Under the pieces are notes generated by a model, which ran no database searches, was not told the DNA's origin, and saw nothing but the letters and a program-made list of their open reading frames with translations. 64,000 nucleotides of DNA from Pseudarthrobacter sp. NamE2. Its GTDB lineage: Bacteria; Actinomycetota; Actinomycetes; Actinomycetales; Micrococcaceae. Of this stretch, positions 47,897-54,810 are shown in pieces; within the stretch, counting starts at the first letter, position 1, and each line of letters opens with the position of its first letter. A program made the position numbers and the translations under genes. The stretch spans positions 1 through 64,000 of the forward strand of contig NZ_VAHN01000014.1 of NCBI RefSeq assembly GCF_005796205.1. The letters are read 5' to 3'.

Positions 47897-47952
47897 GTAA
47901 AGAATCCTCTTCTCAACTGCGGGCGCGGGCGGGGATGCCGCTGGTATTCCTG

Positions 47953-48000
47953 ATACTACTGTGACTTAAGTTATTGCTGTTACGAGCGTGAACAATGTGA
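47953..48000 (-). promoter_or_regulatory. Promoter with five 9-base phased repeats (MtrA-like)
   Basis: On the plus strand GTGA/GTTA begins at 47961, 47970, 47979, 47988 and 47997, exactly 9 bases apart. Read in the gene direction the units include GTCACAGTA and GTAACAGCA. A TAGTAT -10 box (47958 to 47953) lies two bases from the nearest repeat and no -35 is seen, as expected for an activator-dependent promoter. The predicted leader is about 50 bases. MtrA of actinobacteria binds 9-base direct repeats of the GTCACAGCG kind before cell-wall hydrolase genes. Confidence 0.6.
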
Positions 48001-48138
48001 ATCTCTCATGAATTTGGCGATAGCACAAGAAATCCGGGAATAGCGGCAAGGAAAGGTTTTCGGAGTGTCTGCACGTCAGCGGCGGGCAGGGCACAGTTCG
48101 ACTAGGCGGTGGGATGCCCAGCGTGGCAACCTTGATCC

Positions 48139-48492
48139 GTGAGTAACGTAGAAAGCCTTGTGGGCGAGTGGTTGCCCCTGCCCGATGTAGCCGGCATTTT
48201 GAATATCCCCATCACCAGGGTTCACAGCCTCATTGATGAAAGGGCGCTTGCGGCATTACGGGTAGGGGAGCGGAATATCAGGTCCGTGCCCGCAGCCTTC
48301 ATCCAGGACGGACATATCGTGGACAGCCTCAAAGGCACAATCGTGGTGCTGGCAGATGCCGGATACTCCGATGAGGACCTGATTGTTTGGCTGTTCACCG
48401 AAGACGAATCCCTGCGCGGACGCCCCATCGATGCCCTGCGCGAAGGCCGTAAGACGGAGATTCGGCGCCGGGCACAGACCCTGGCCTGGTGA
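48139..48492 (+). CDS. Rv2175c-type DNA-binding protein
   Basis: 117 residues. A winged-helix-like N-terminus (WLPLPDVAGILNIPITRVHSLIDERAL, ends given) and a C-terminal DUF with LADAGYSDEDLIVWLFTEDESLRGRPIDAL. Mycobacterial Rv2175c is phosphorylated by PknL on an N-terminal Thr, which blocks DNA binding. Here the N-terminus starts MSNVESLVGEW with Ser but no Thr in the first dozen residues, so the same site is not obvious. Start GTG 48139; the nearest upstream gene is the divergent LysM transglycosylase. Confidence 0.85.
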   Translation: MSNVESLVGEWLPLPDVAGILNIPITRVHSLIDERALAALRVGERNIRSVPAAFIQDGHIVDSLKGTIVVLADAGYSDEDLIVWLFTEDESLRGRPIDALREGRKTEIRRRAQTLAW

Positions 48493-48505
48493 GGTCAGCG
48501 CTGTC

Positions 48506-49600
48506 CTAGGAGGCCCGGCTGACAGCCGCCTCAGCCAGCCTCCGGAGCGCGGTTTTGGGCAGCTCGTCGAGCGGAAGTGCATCAAGGGCGTCGTAGGCGG
48601 CTGAACCGAAGCCGTCAATGAGGACCTCGGTAGCCTGGAGCGCCCCTGATTCCTCGATAATCCGCCGGATCTCGTCAATGTCGTCGTCGGACAGGTCCGG
48701 ACTGCCGAGGCGGGCATCGAGGAAAGCGGACTCCGAGGGAGCAGCCTGGTCCAGGGCCAGCGCTACGAGGACAGTCCTCTTGCCCTCGCGCAAATCGTCC
48801 CCGGCAGGCTTTCCGGTGGCCAGTGGGTCGCCAAACACACCCAGGACGTCATCGCGGAGCTGGAACGCTTCGCCCAAGGGAAGCGCAAATGCCGAGTAGC
48901 CCCTGAGCAAGTCATCGGAAGCGCCGGCCAGGGCACCGCCAAGGGCGAGCGGATGCTCAGTTGAGTACTTTGCGCTCTTGAAACGGATAATTGACTGGGC
49001 GCGGCTGACGGCGCCGGCACGGTCGCGCATCGGGCCCGCAACTTCTTCGAGGATGTCCAGGTACTGCCCGGCCATGACTTCTGCCCGCATGAGATTGAAG
49101 ATCAACCGTGCCCGGCTCCCTGATGCGGCACGTTCGCCGATGTCCGTGAACGCCTCCTCGCTGAAGGAGAGGCACAGGTCCCCCGCCAGGATGGCTGCCG
49201 CCTGGCCGAACCGTTCACTGTCCAGCGCCCAGCCCTGCTCGCCGTGCAGCTGGCTGAACCGGCGGTGGACGCTTGGTCCGCCCCGCCGCGTATCCGAGCG
49301 GTCAATGATGTCGTCATGAATCAGGGCGGCCGCTTGGAACAGCTCCAGCGCTGCACCCGCAGAAACCACCTCGCCGGCACCGGCATGGCCGCCGGCGCCG
49401 CGCCAGCCCCAGTAGCACATCAGGGCACGGAGGCGCTTGCCACCGGTCACCAGGTTGGAAATGGACCCCATGATGGGGTCGATGTCAGGAGAGATGGCAG
49501 ACATCACTGACTGGCGCGCCGTGAGGAATCCGGTCAGCTCACCGGCCACCGCGGCTACAAAATCCGCCTGTTCGTGCCGTAGTTGTTCGCCGGCCGTCAC
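48506..49600 (-). CDS. Trans-isoprenyl (geranylgeranyl-type) diphosphate synthase
   Basis: 364 residues. First Asp-rich motif DDIIDRSD and second RDDVLGVFGD, plus LTGGKRLRALMCYW-type GGKRLRALM near the N-terminus. Chain length (C20 or longer) is uncertain; the residues before the first motif (AAALIH) are small, which permits longer products. Homologues in this position (Rv2173) are named idsA2. It could supply carotenoid or menaquinone precursors. GTG 49600 overlaps the lipoprotein stop by four bases. Confidence 0.9.
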   Translation of the reverse strand: MTAGEQLRHEQADFVAAVAGELTGFLTARQSVMSAISPDIDPIMGSISNLVTGGKRLRALMCYWGWRGAGGHAGAGEVVSAGAALELFQAAALIHDDIIDRSDTRRGGPSVHRRFSQLHGEQGWALDSERFGQAAAILAGDLCLSFSEEAFTDIGERAASGSRARLIFNLMRAEVMAGQYLDILEEVAGPMRDRAGAVSRAQSIIRFKSAKYSTEHPLALGGALAGASDDLLRGYSAFALPLGEAFQLRDDVLGVFGDPLATGKPAGDDLREGKRTVLVALALDQAAPSESAFLDARLGSPDLSDDDIDEIRRIIEESGALQATEVLIDGFGSAAYDALDALPLDELPKTALRRLAEAAVSRAS

Positions 49601-50121
49601 TTGGCTGTCTCAGCTGCCACGTTGGCGCCAATGGTGTAGGTGGCTGTTCCCGAGGCTTCCACCACCGACAGGTTCACGGTCTCGTTGTCGCCACGGACAA
49701 AGTCTTTGGAGGCGACAGAACCAACCGCTTCACCGGGCACCGCCTTAAAGCCCTGTGCCTCAAGCGCCTTGCTGTAGAAATCGATAACAGCAGCCGGGGG
49801 AGCTCCCACCGTGGCTACCAGGGCAGCCGTTGCAGGCGCTGAGGCCTTGTCAAAGCTGCTGGACACCACCGTGGCTCCGGGCATCAGGGGGAGCAGCTGC
49901 TGGGGAAAGCCCTCGACAACTGCGCCCACTGTGGCTGAGGTATTGGGCGAGGCAGAGGGACTGGCGGAAGCCGTCACGGTGGGCTGGGTTGTGGCAGGCA
50001 TGGCGGAGGAGGAAGCGGGGGCCGGTGCGTTCTGGCCGGGGCTGCACGCCGCGAGTGCCAGGACTGCACCGGCAGCGAGAGCGGCCAAGCCAGCTGGCTT
50101 GGAGTTTCCAAAGAACGTCAC
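49597..50121 (-). CDS. Predicted lipoprotein of unknown function
   Basis: 174 residues. Lipobox L-A-A-C after a hydrophobic segment ([14 protein letters not shown]), then a Ser/Thr/Pro/Ala-rich linker. A compact domain begins near 70 and contains PQQLLPLMPGATVVSSSFDKA and VIDFYSKALEAQGF. No family named with confidence. Coupled by a four-base overlap to the downstream prenyl synthase, a pairing worth noting. GTG 50121 follows AGGAGGAAAG. Confidence 0.82.
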   Translation of the reverse strand: MTFFGNSKPAGLAALAAGAVLALAACSPGQNAPAPASSSAMPATTQPTVTASASPSASPNTSATVGAVVEGFPQQLLPLMPGATVVSSSFDKASAPATAALVATVGAPPAAVIDFYSKALEAQGFKAVPGEAVGSVASKDFVRGDNETVNLSVVEASGTATYTIGANVAAETAK

Positions 50122-50183
50122 AGGGACTTTCCTCCTGGTGTTGATGCCGGATGCCAGCCACCAGTTTAGTCAGTACCTGCCGA

Positions 50184-50196
50184 TAGGATTGCAGTT
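50184..50196 (+). promoter_or_regulatory. Leaderless promoter of dinB
   Basis: TAGGAT at 50184-50189 is seven bases before GTG 50197 and no ribosome site is present. No SOS box overlaps it. Confidence 0.5.
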
Positions 50197-51432
50197 GTGG
50201 GGCACGACGGTATGAATCAGCAAGCCGCAGAGCGCCTTCCCCGCCGCCGGCGCACATGCATCATGCATGTGGACATGGATGCGTTCTTCGTCTCCGTTGA
50301 GCTCCGGACCCGGCCTGACCTTCGGGGAAAGCCGGTCATCGTCGGTTTTCCCGCCGAGCGGTCCGTGGTGCTGTCCGCCTCCTACGAAGCGCGGGCGTTC
50401 GGCGTGAAGTCGGCCATGCCGATGGCCGTCGCAACCCGCATGTGCCCGCAGGCGGTCATTATCGAACCCCGGCACAAGCTGTACTACGAGGTGTCCCGGC
50501 AGCTGATGGCTATCTTCGAGTCGGTCACGGACCTCGTCGAACCGCTCAGCGTCGATGAGGCGTTCCTCGATGTCACCGGCGCCATCCGCAGGCTCGGTCC
50601 GCCGGGGGAGATCGCGGAACACATCCGGCGGCAGGTCGCCATGGAGCTGGGCATCACTGCATCCGTTGGTGTCGCCGAAACCAAATTCGTGGCCAAGATC
50701 GCCTCAACCCGGTGCAAGCCTGACGGGTTGCTTCTCATCGGGCCGGACGAGGCAGTCCCGTATCTCCACAGCCTGCCCGTTTCTGCCCTCTGGGGCGTGG
50801 GTGCAAGGACGGCTGAAGTCCTGGCCAAAATGGGAATCCGCACTGTGGCGGATGTTGCGGCAACGCCGGTATCGGCGCTCCGGAAGACTCTCGGCGCCAC
50901 GGGGGAACACGTTCACCAGCTGTCCTGGGGCATCGATCCGCGGCAGGTCACTCCGGTACGGCTGGAGAAGAGCATCGGGGCCGAAGAGACCTTCGCGGTG
51001 GATACAACGGACGACGCCCTCCTCCACCGGGAGCTGCTCCGCCTGTCCCACCGTACCGCCGCACGGTTGCGCAGTTCCGGAATGGTGGCGCGCACCGTCG
51101 CGCTGAAGCTGCGTTTTGCGGACTTTTCGACCATCAGCCGCAGCCGCACGCTTCAGACACCCGTGGACAGCGCCCAGCTCATCTACGGCGTGGCACTCCA
51201 GTTGCTCAATTCAGTGGGCAGCCGCGCCATGTCCGTGCGCCTTGTGGGCGTCAGGGCGGAACAGCTGGAAGATGCTTCCCGGACATCCCGCCAGTTGAGC
51301 ATCGACCGGCGGGACGACAACTGGCGGGCGGCAGAGCAGGCCCTGGACGAAGTGACCCGGAAATTCGGCAGCAAATCGGTCCTTCCGGCCCGGCTGATGG
51401 AGCCCGGCAGCGGTGCCGGCGAAGGAGCGTGA
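50197..51432 (+). CDS. dinB: DNA polymerase IV (Y family)
   Basis: 411 residues; error-prone translesion polymerase. Palm motifs HVDMDAFFVSVE and SVDEAFLDVTG provide the metal-binding Asp/Glu; the fingers, thumb and little-finger segments are complete (helix-hairpin-helix GVGARTAEVLAKMGI; GASTRPL-like RASGMVARTVALKLRF). It ends in a short Gly/Ala tail with no obvious QLxLF clamp motif at the extreme C-terminus. Start GTG 50197 rather than ATG 50212 because of the leaderless promoter; the extra residues are basic. Confidence 0.93.
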   Translation: MGHDGMNQQAAERLPRRRRTCIMHVDMDAFFVSVELRTRPDLRGKPVIVGFPAERSVVLSASYEARAFGVKSAMPMAVATRMCPQAVIIEPRHKLYYEVSRQLMAIFESVTDLVEPLSVDEAFLDVTGAIRRLGPPGEIAEHIRRQVAMELGITASVGVAETKFVAKIASTRCKPDGLLLIGPDEAVPYLHSLPVSALWGVGARTAEVLAKMGIRTVADVAATPVSALRKTLGATGEHVHQLSWGIDPRQVTPVRLEKSIGAEETFAVDTTDDALLHRELLRLSHRTAARLRSSGMVARTVALKLRFADFSTISRSRTLQTPVDSAQLIYGVALQLLNSVGSRAMSVRLVGVRAEQLEDASRTSRQLSIDRRDDNWRAAEQALDEVTRKFGSKSVLPARLMEPGSGAGEGA

Positions 51433-51708
51433 AGCCGCGCAGGAAAGCGGGTGCGGCGGCTCTCCGGAGCGTCATTGCCGTCTTTCAGAAAGGCCCTGAA
51501 CAAACTATCCTTAGATGTACATAGTTTCTGAGTGACTGGACATACTGCCGGACCCTCTTGGACATGCTCCCGCTCCCGCGGCCGCGTGCCAGGTTCCAGC
51601 TTCCGCCAAAGCCGGCGGAGCGGGAACCGTATAGGCACAACAGTCGTTAAAGGTGCTGTAGTAGTGGCTGGGAACCAGCCCGGACGTTGGCCTACAAAGG
51701 AGGTCGTG
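51433..51708. other. Intergenic region with palindrome before DUF3040 gene
   Basis: 276 bases without a gene. A perfect inverted repeat AAACTAT (51502-51508) / ATAGTTT (51521-51527) with a 12-base spacer stands out as the most AT-rich spot; the TATCCT within it could be a -10. Further on are GGACAT repeats and TATAGG near 51633. AAAGGAGGT is the ribosome site of the next gene. Confidence 0.4.
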
Positions 51709-52083
51709 ATGCCGCTGTCGGAGCACGAACAGAAGCTGCTTGAGCAACTGGAGAAGCAGCTTCACGAGGACGACCCGAAGTTCGCGAATTCCATGGGGTC
51801 CGATCCCGGACGTTCGTGGTCAACGCGGCACGTGGTGATCGGCGTCCTCTGCGCCCTTGCGGGCGTCTTCCTGTTATTGGTCGGTGTCACGCTGCAGAAC
51901 ATCTTCGTCGGCGTCCTGGGTTTCATCGTCATGGGCGGCGGCGTCTACTTCGCCACGATGCGCAGTTCTTCAGCGGCCAAGCCCGGCTCCAAGGCCGGAC
52001 GGGGGAAACCCGGCAAGCAACGGAGTTCGTTCATGAGCAACCTTGAGGAGCGTTGGGACGAACGGCGCCGGGGCGAGCCCTAG
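51709..52083 (+). CDS. DUF3040 membrane protein
   Basis: 124 residues. Conserved N-terminus MPLSEHEQKLLEQLEKQLHED is the DUF3040 signature, then two transmembrane helices (about 43-62 and 64-84; VIGVLCALAGVFLLLVGVTL and FVGVLGFIVMGGGVYF). The C-terminal ~35 residues are basic. In actinobacteria this gene routinely precedes mraZ; function unknown, maybe envelope or division associated. ATG 51709 has a strong AAAGGAGGT. Confidence 0.88.
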   Translation: MPLSEHEQKLLEQLEKQLHEDDPKFANSMGSDPGRSWSTRHVVIGVLCALAGVFLLLVGVTLQNIFVGVLGFIVMGGGVYFATMRSSSAAKPGSKAGRGKPGKQRSSFMSNLEERWDERRRGEP

Positions 52084-52098
52084 CCGCCTCCGGTATCC

Positions 52099-52120
52099 CA
52101 CCCCTCCACTTTCCTCCCCC
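52099..52120 (-). promoter_or_regulatory. Distal MraZ-box-like element A
   Basis: The minus-strand complement reads GGGGGAGGAAAGTGGAGGGG, sharing GGAAAGTGGAG with the proximal boxes of mraZ. It lies 16 bases after the DUF3040 stop. Confidence 0.3.
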
Positions 52121-52136
52121 TGCCAGGGGAGTGCGC

Positions 52137-52166
52137 GCGAAAAGACCCCCGCGGGGGTCTTTTCGC
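52137..52166. terminator. Bidirectional terminator after DUF3040 gene
   Basis: A 30-base perfect palindrome, GCGAAAAGACCCCCG and its complement. The AAAA/TTTT ends give usable T-runs in both directions. It isolates DUF3040 from the dcw cluster. Confidence 0.88.
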
Positions 52167-52264
52167 ATTTAAGCCTGTCTTTTCCGCCCGGGCACGCGAA
52201 CCCAAGGCTGGCTGTACGCTTCCTGCCCGGCCTGAGCCATCCGGTGCCGCTCGGTACACCAAAA

Positions 52265-52283
52265 CCCCTCCACTTCCCACCAC
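52265..52283 (-). promoter_or_regulatory. Distal MraZ-box-like element B
   Basis: The minus strand reads GTGGTGGGAAGTGGAGGGG. Two GTGG units are exactly 10 bases apart (52280-52283 and 52270-52273), as in the proximal boxes but in opposite orientation, about 75 bases upstream of them. Confidence 0.35.
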
Positions 52284-52349
52284 CAGCGAATTTCCCGTTC
52301 TTTCGCGGCCCGTCGCCCCTAAAAGTGCATGTGGGGGGCGCGTTCTGCG

Positions 52350-52385
52350 TTGACTGTGGGGGAAAGTGGAGTAAGGTGGAGGACA
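52350..52385 (+). promoter_or_regulatory. mraZ promoter with three MraZ boxes
   Basis: -35 TTGACT (52350-52355), 16-base spacer, -10-like TAAGGT (52372-52377). Three 10-base direct repeats fill the spacer and -10: GTGGGGGAAA (52356), GTGGAGTAAG (52366) and GTGGAGGACA (52376). MraZ recognises spaced TGGG-type repeats and represses its own operon; this layout makes autorepression by occlusion likely. Confidence 0.65.
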
Positions 52386-52447
52386 TAAGAGGGTGGTTGC
52401 AACATTAGGGGATGTGCAGTTCCTGACAGCGGACAGGCGGTGGGCCA

Positions 52448-52876
52448 GTGTTTCTGGGCACTCACTCGCCGCGTCTGGATGAAAAGGGGCGGATCATTCT
52501 CCCCGCCAAGTTTCGCGAGGAGCTTGCCGCCGGGCTGGTGCTCACAAGGGGCCAGGAGCGTTGCATCTACGTCTTCAGTGAGGCGGAATTTGCGCGGGTC
52601 CACGAGCAGATGCGGGAGGCACCAATCTCCTCCAAGCAGGCGCGTGACTACATCCGTGTCTTCCTCTCTGGAGCCTCTGACGAGGTACCTGACAAGCAGG
52701 GGCGCGTGACAATTCCTCCCGCGCTCCGGGAGTATGCAGGACTCGGCCGGGAACTTGCCGTCATCGGCGCAGGATCCCGTGCGGAGATCTGGGACGCCCA
52801 GGCCTGGAGTGAATACCTCGCCGAGAAAGAGACGGCTTTCTCGGAAACCGATGACCCCATTCCGGGCATTCTCTGA
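52448..52876 (+). CDS. mraZ: Transcriptional regulator MraZ
   Basis: 142 residues; two SpoVT/AbrB-like MraZ repeats: [21 protein letters not shown] (first, ends given) and [23 protein letters not shown]. Binds the mraZ promoter and tunes dcw transcription. Start GTG 52448. It is the first gene of the dcw operon, 169 bases before rsmH; that gap contains no hairpin or gene I can identify. Confidence 0.95.
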   Translation: MFLGTHSPRLDEKGRIILPAKFREELAAGLVLTRGQERCIYVFSEAEFARVHEQMREAPISSKQARDYIRVFLSGASDEVPDKQGRVTIPPALREYAGLGRELAVIGAGSRAEIWDAQAWSEYLAEKETAFSETDDPIPGIL

Positions 52877-53045
52877 ATACCGGAAAGGGCAGGGTCCGGA
52901 GTTTCTTGGATGAGATCTCCAGCCGCCCATCGGCCGGCCAACCTGACTCACTTCCCCGGAGCCAGGCGGGCGGGACGGTAGGCGCGGATGGGGATCTGGC
53001 CCAAGAAGCAGGCATGGTGACGACGATGGCGGGAAAGGATGAGGC

Positions 53046-54038
53046 GTGAACGAACAACCCAGACCCGCGTCCGAACGCCATGTACCGGTCCTGCGGGACC
53101 GGTGCATTAATTTGTTGGCGCCGGGTTTCGAAGCCGCCAGGCTCCGTGGTGAAACTCCCGTTGCCATTGATGCGACACTCGGTATGGGCGGACACTCCGA
53201 GGCCATGCTCCAGCGTTTCCCCGACCTCCACCTCATCGGCATCGACCGGGATGAAGAGGCCCTTGCGCTGGCCGGAGAGCGGCTGGAACCTTTCGCGTCG
53301 CGGACCGACCTGGTGCATGCCGTCTACGACGAGATTGCGGATGTCCTTGCCGACCTCGGTGTTCAGGAAGTTCACGGGGTCCTGATGGACCTCGGTGTTT
53401 CGTCACTCCAGCTGGACGAACGGGAACGTGGCTTCGCGTACTCTTTTGACGCGCCGCTGGACATGCGCATGGACACCAGCCGGGGCCAGACGGCCGCCGA
53501 CGTCGTGAACACCTACAGCGAGGACGAGCTGGTCCGGATCATCCGCAAATGGGGTGAGGAGAAATTCGCCGGCCGCATTGCGAACAGGATCGTGACCGCG
53601 CGCGCCGCCAAGCCCTTTACTACCACCGGGGAGCTGGTGGAACAGATCCGTTCCGTGGTGCCTGCCTCGGCGGCCAAATCCGGCGGACATCCTGCCAAGA
53701 GGACGTTCCAGGCGTTGCGCATTGAGGTCAATGAGGAACTGGACGTCCTGGAACGCGCGGTTCCTGCTGCCGTCGAAGCAACGGCGCTGGGCGGACGCAT
53801 CGTGGTGATGTCTTACCACTCCCTCGAGGACAAAATCGTCAAGAGCGTTTTCCAGTCCCGTTCCAAATCCTCCGCTCCGCTCGGCTTTCCGGTGGAACTG
53901 GAGGAGCACAAGCCCGAACTGAAGACCCTGACCAAAGGCACAGAGGTGCCAACCGCCGTCGAAATTGCCGAAAACCCGCGCGCAGCATCAGCCAGGCTGC
54001 GGGCGGCAGAACGAATCAGAGCCAGGAGAGCTGCATGA
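53046..54038 (+). CDS. rsmH: 16S rRNA m4C1402 methyltransferase RsmH
   Basis: 330 residues. N4-methylates C1402 in the ribosomal P site. SAM loop [14 protein letters not shown], then [20 protein letters not shown] and [13 protein letters not shown], all hallmark segments. GTG 53046 is preceded by GGAAAGGATGAGG. Its stop overlaps the ftsL start by four bases (ATGA). Confidence 0.95.
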   Translation: MNEQPRPASERHVPVLRDRCINLLAPGFEAARLRGETPVAIDATLGMGGHSEAMLQRFPDLHLIGIDRDEEALALAGERLEPFASRTDLVHAVYDEIADVLADLGVQEVHGVLMDLGVSSLQLDERERGFAYSFDAPLDMRMDTSRGQTAADVVNTYSEDELVRIIRKWGEEKFAGRIANRIVTARAAKPFTTTGELVEQIRSVVPASAAKSGGHPAKRTFQALRIEVNEELDVLERAVPAAVEATALGGRIVVMSYHSLEDKIVKSVFQSRSKSSAPLGFPVELEEHKPELKTLTKGTEVPTAVEIAENPRAASARLRAAERIRARRAA

Positions 54039-54763
54039 GCACCGCTGCCGTCAAGAACTTTCCCGTCGTCTCCGGCAGTTTGGCAGCCAGCGGAAGTTCG
54101 CCGGCAGGATCACCGGGGGAGGGCCGCAAAAGCCGCACGCCCCTCTCCGTGGTGCGCACGGCACCCAGGAAGCGGCGGCTGCCGTTCGTGGTGCTTTGTT
54201 TCGCCATGCTTGCGGTTGCCCTGGTGGCGGTGCTTGTTCTGAACATTTCCGTTTCCACGGCCCAGTACCAGCTGGTGGAACTCCGGGCCCGGCAGAGCAC
54301 CCTCACCAAGCAGAACCAGGACCTCACCCAACAGGTGCAGAACTTCGAGGCTCCGCAGAACCTGGCGGCGAAGGCGAAGGACCTTGGAATGGTGGCCTCC
54401 ACCGTCAAGGGGCAGATCGACCTGTCAACGCTCTCCGTCACAGGCAAGGCGACGCCGGCAGTTAAGGGAGCATCCGAGGGGGCCGTGATTCCTGCTCCGG
54501 CAGTGGCCGGCCAGCTCCTTGTGGTCCCGCCGGCCACCAAGGGCGAACCGCTCGAAAGCCGAAAGCCGGTCGAGGACCCGGCACCCGCCAACACCCCGGC
54601 TGCTGCAGCTCCCGCCGCCGCAGCTGCTGCCGCGGACGCAGCGGCCGCACCGGCCGCAGATGCAGCTGCCCAGGCTCCGGCTGCGCCTGCCGCGGAGGTG
54701 CCGCCGGCCGAACTGCACGGCGGAACCGTTCCGGTGCCCCAGCAAAAAGTTCCAGGGCAGTAA
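54035..54763 (+). CDS. ftsL: FtsL-like cell division protein
   Basis: 242 residues, assigned by position between rsmH and ftsI and by topology. Cytoplasmic basic head of ~48 residues, one transmembrane helix (about 49-71, [19 protein letters not shown]), a coiled coil about 75-105 ([20 protein letters not shown]) and the LGMV-type motif. Typical FtsL is 100-120 residues; here an Ala/Pro-rich tail of about 120 residues follows in the periplasm-equivalent space. It would bridge FtsQ/FtsB to FtsI/FtsW. Confidence 0.85.
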   Translation: MSTAAVKNFPVVSGSLAASGSSPAGSPGEGRKSRTPLSVVRTAPRKRRLPFVVLCFAMLAVALVAVLVLNISVSTAQYQLVELRARQSTLTKQNQDLTQQVQNFEAPQNLAAKAKDLGMVASTVKGQIDLSTLSVTGKATPAVKGASEGAVIPAPAVAGQLLVVPPATKGEPLESRKPVEDPAPANTPAAAAPAAAAAAADAAAAPAADAAAQAPAAPAAEVPPAELHGGTVPVPQQKVPGQ

Positions 54764-54810
54764 CAGGCAGGCCGGACAGGCAACAGGGTCGAGCAGCAAG
54801 GACATCCACG

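Noticed and set aside
47897..48138. c-di-AMP (ydaO-type) riboswitch upstream of the LysM transglycosylase
   Set aside because: These often precede wall hydrolase genes in actinobacteria, but the conserved GGGGA-type core and pseudoknot elements are not visible, and the predicted leader is only about 50 bases.
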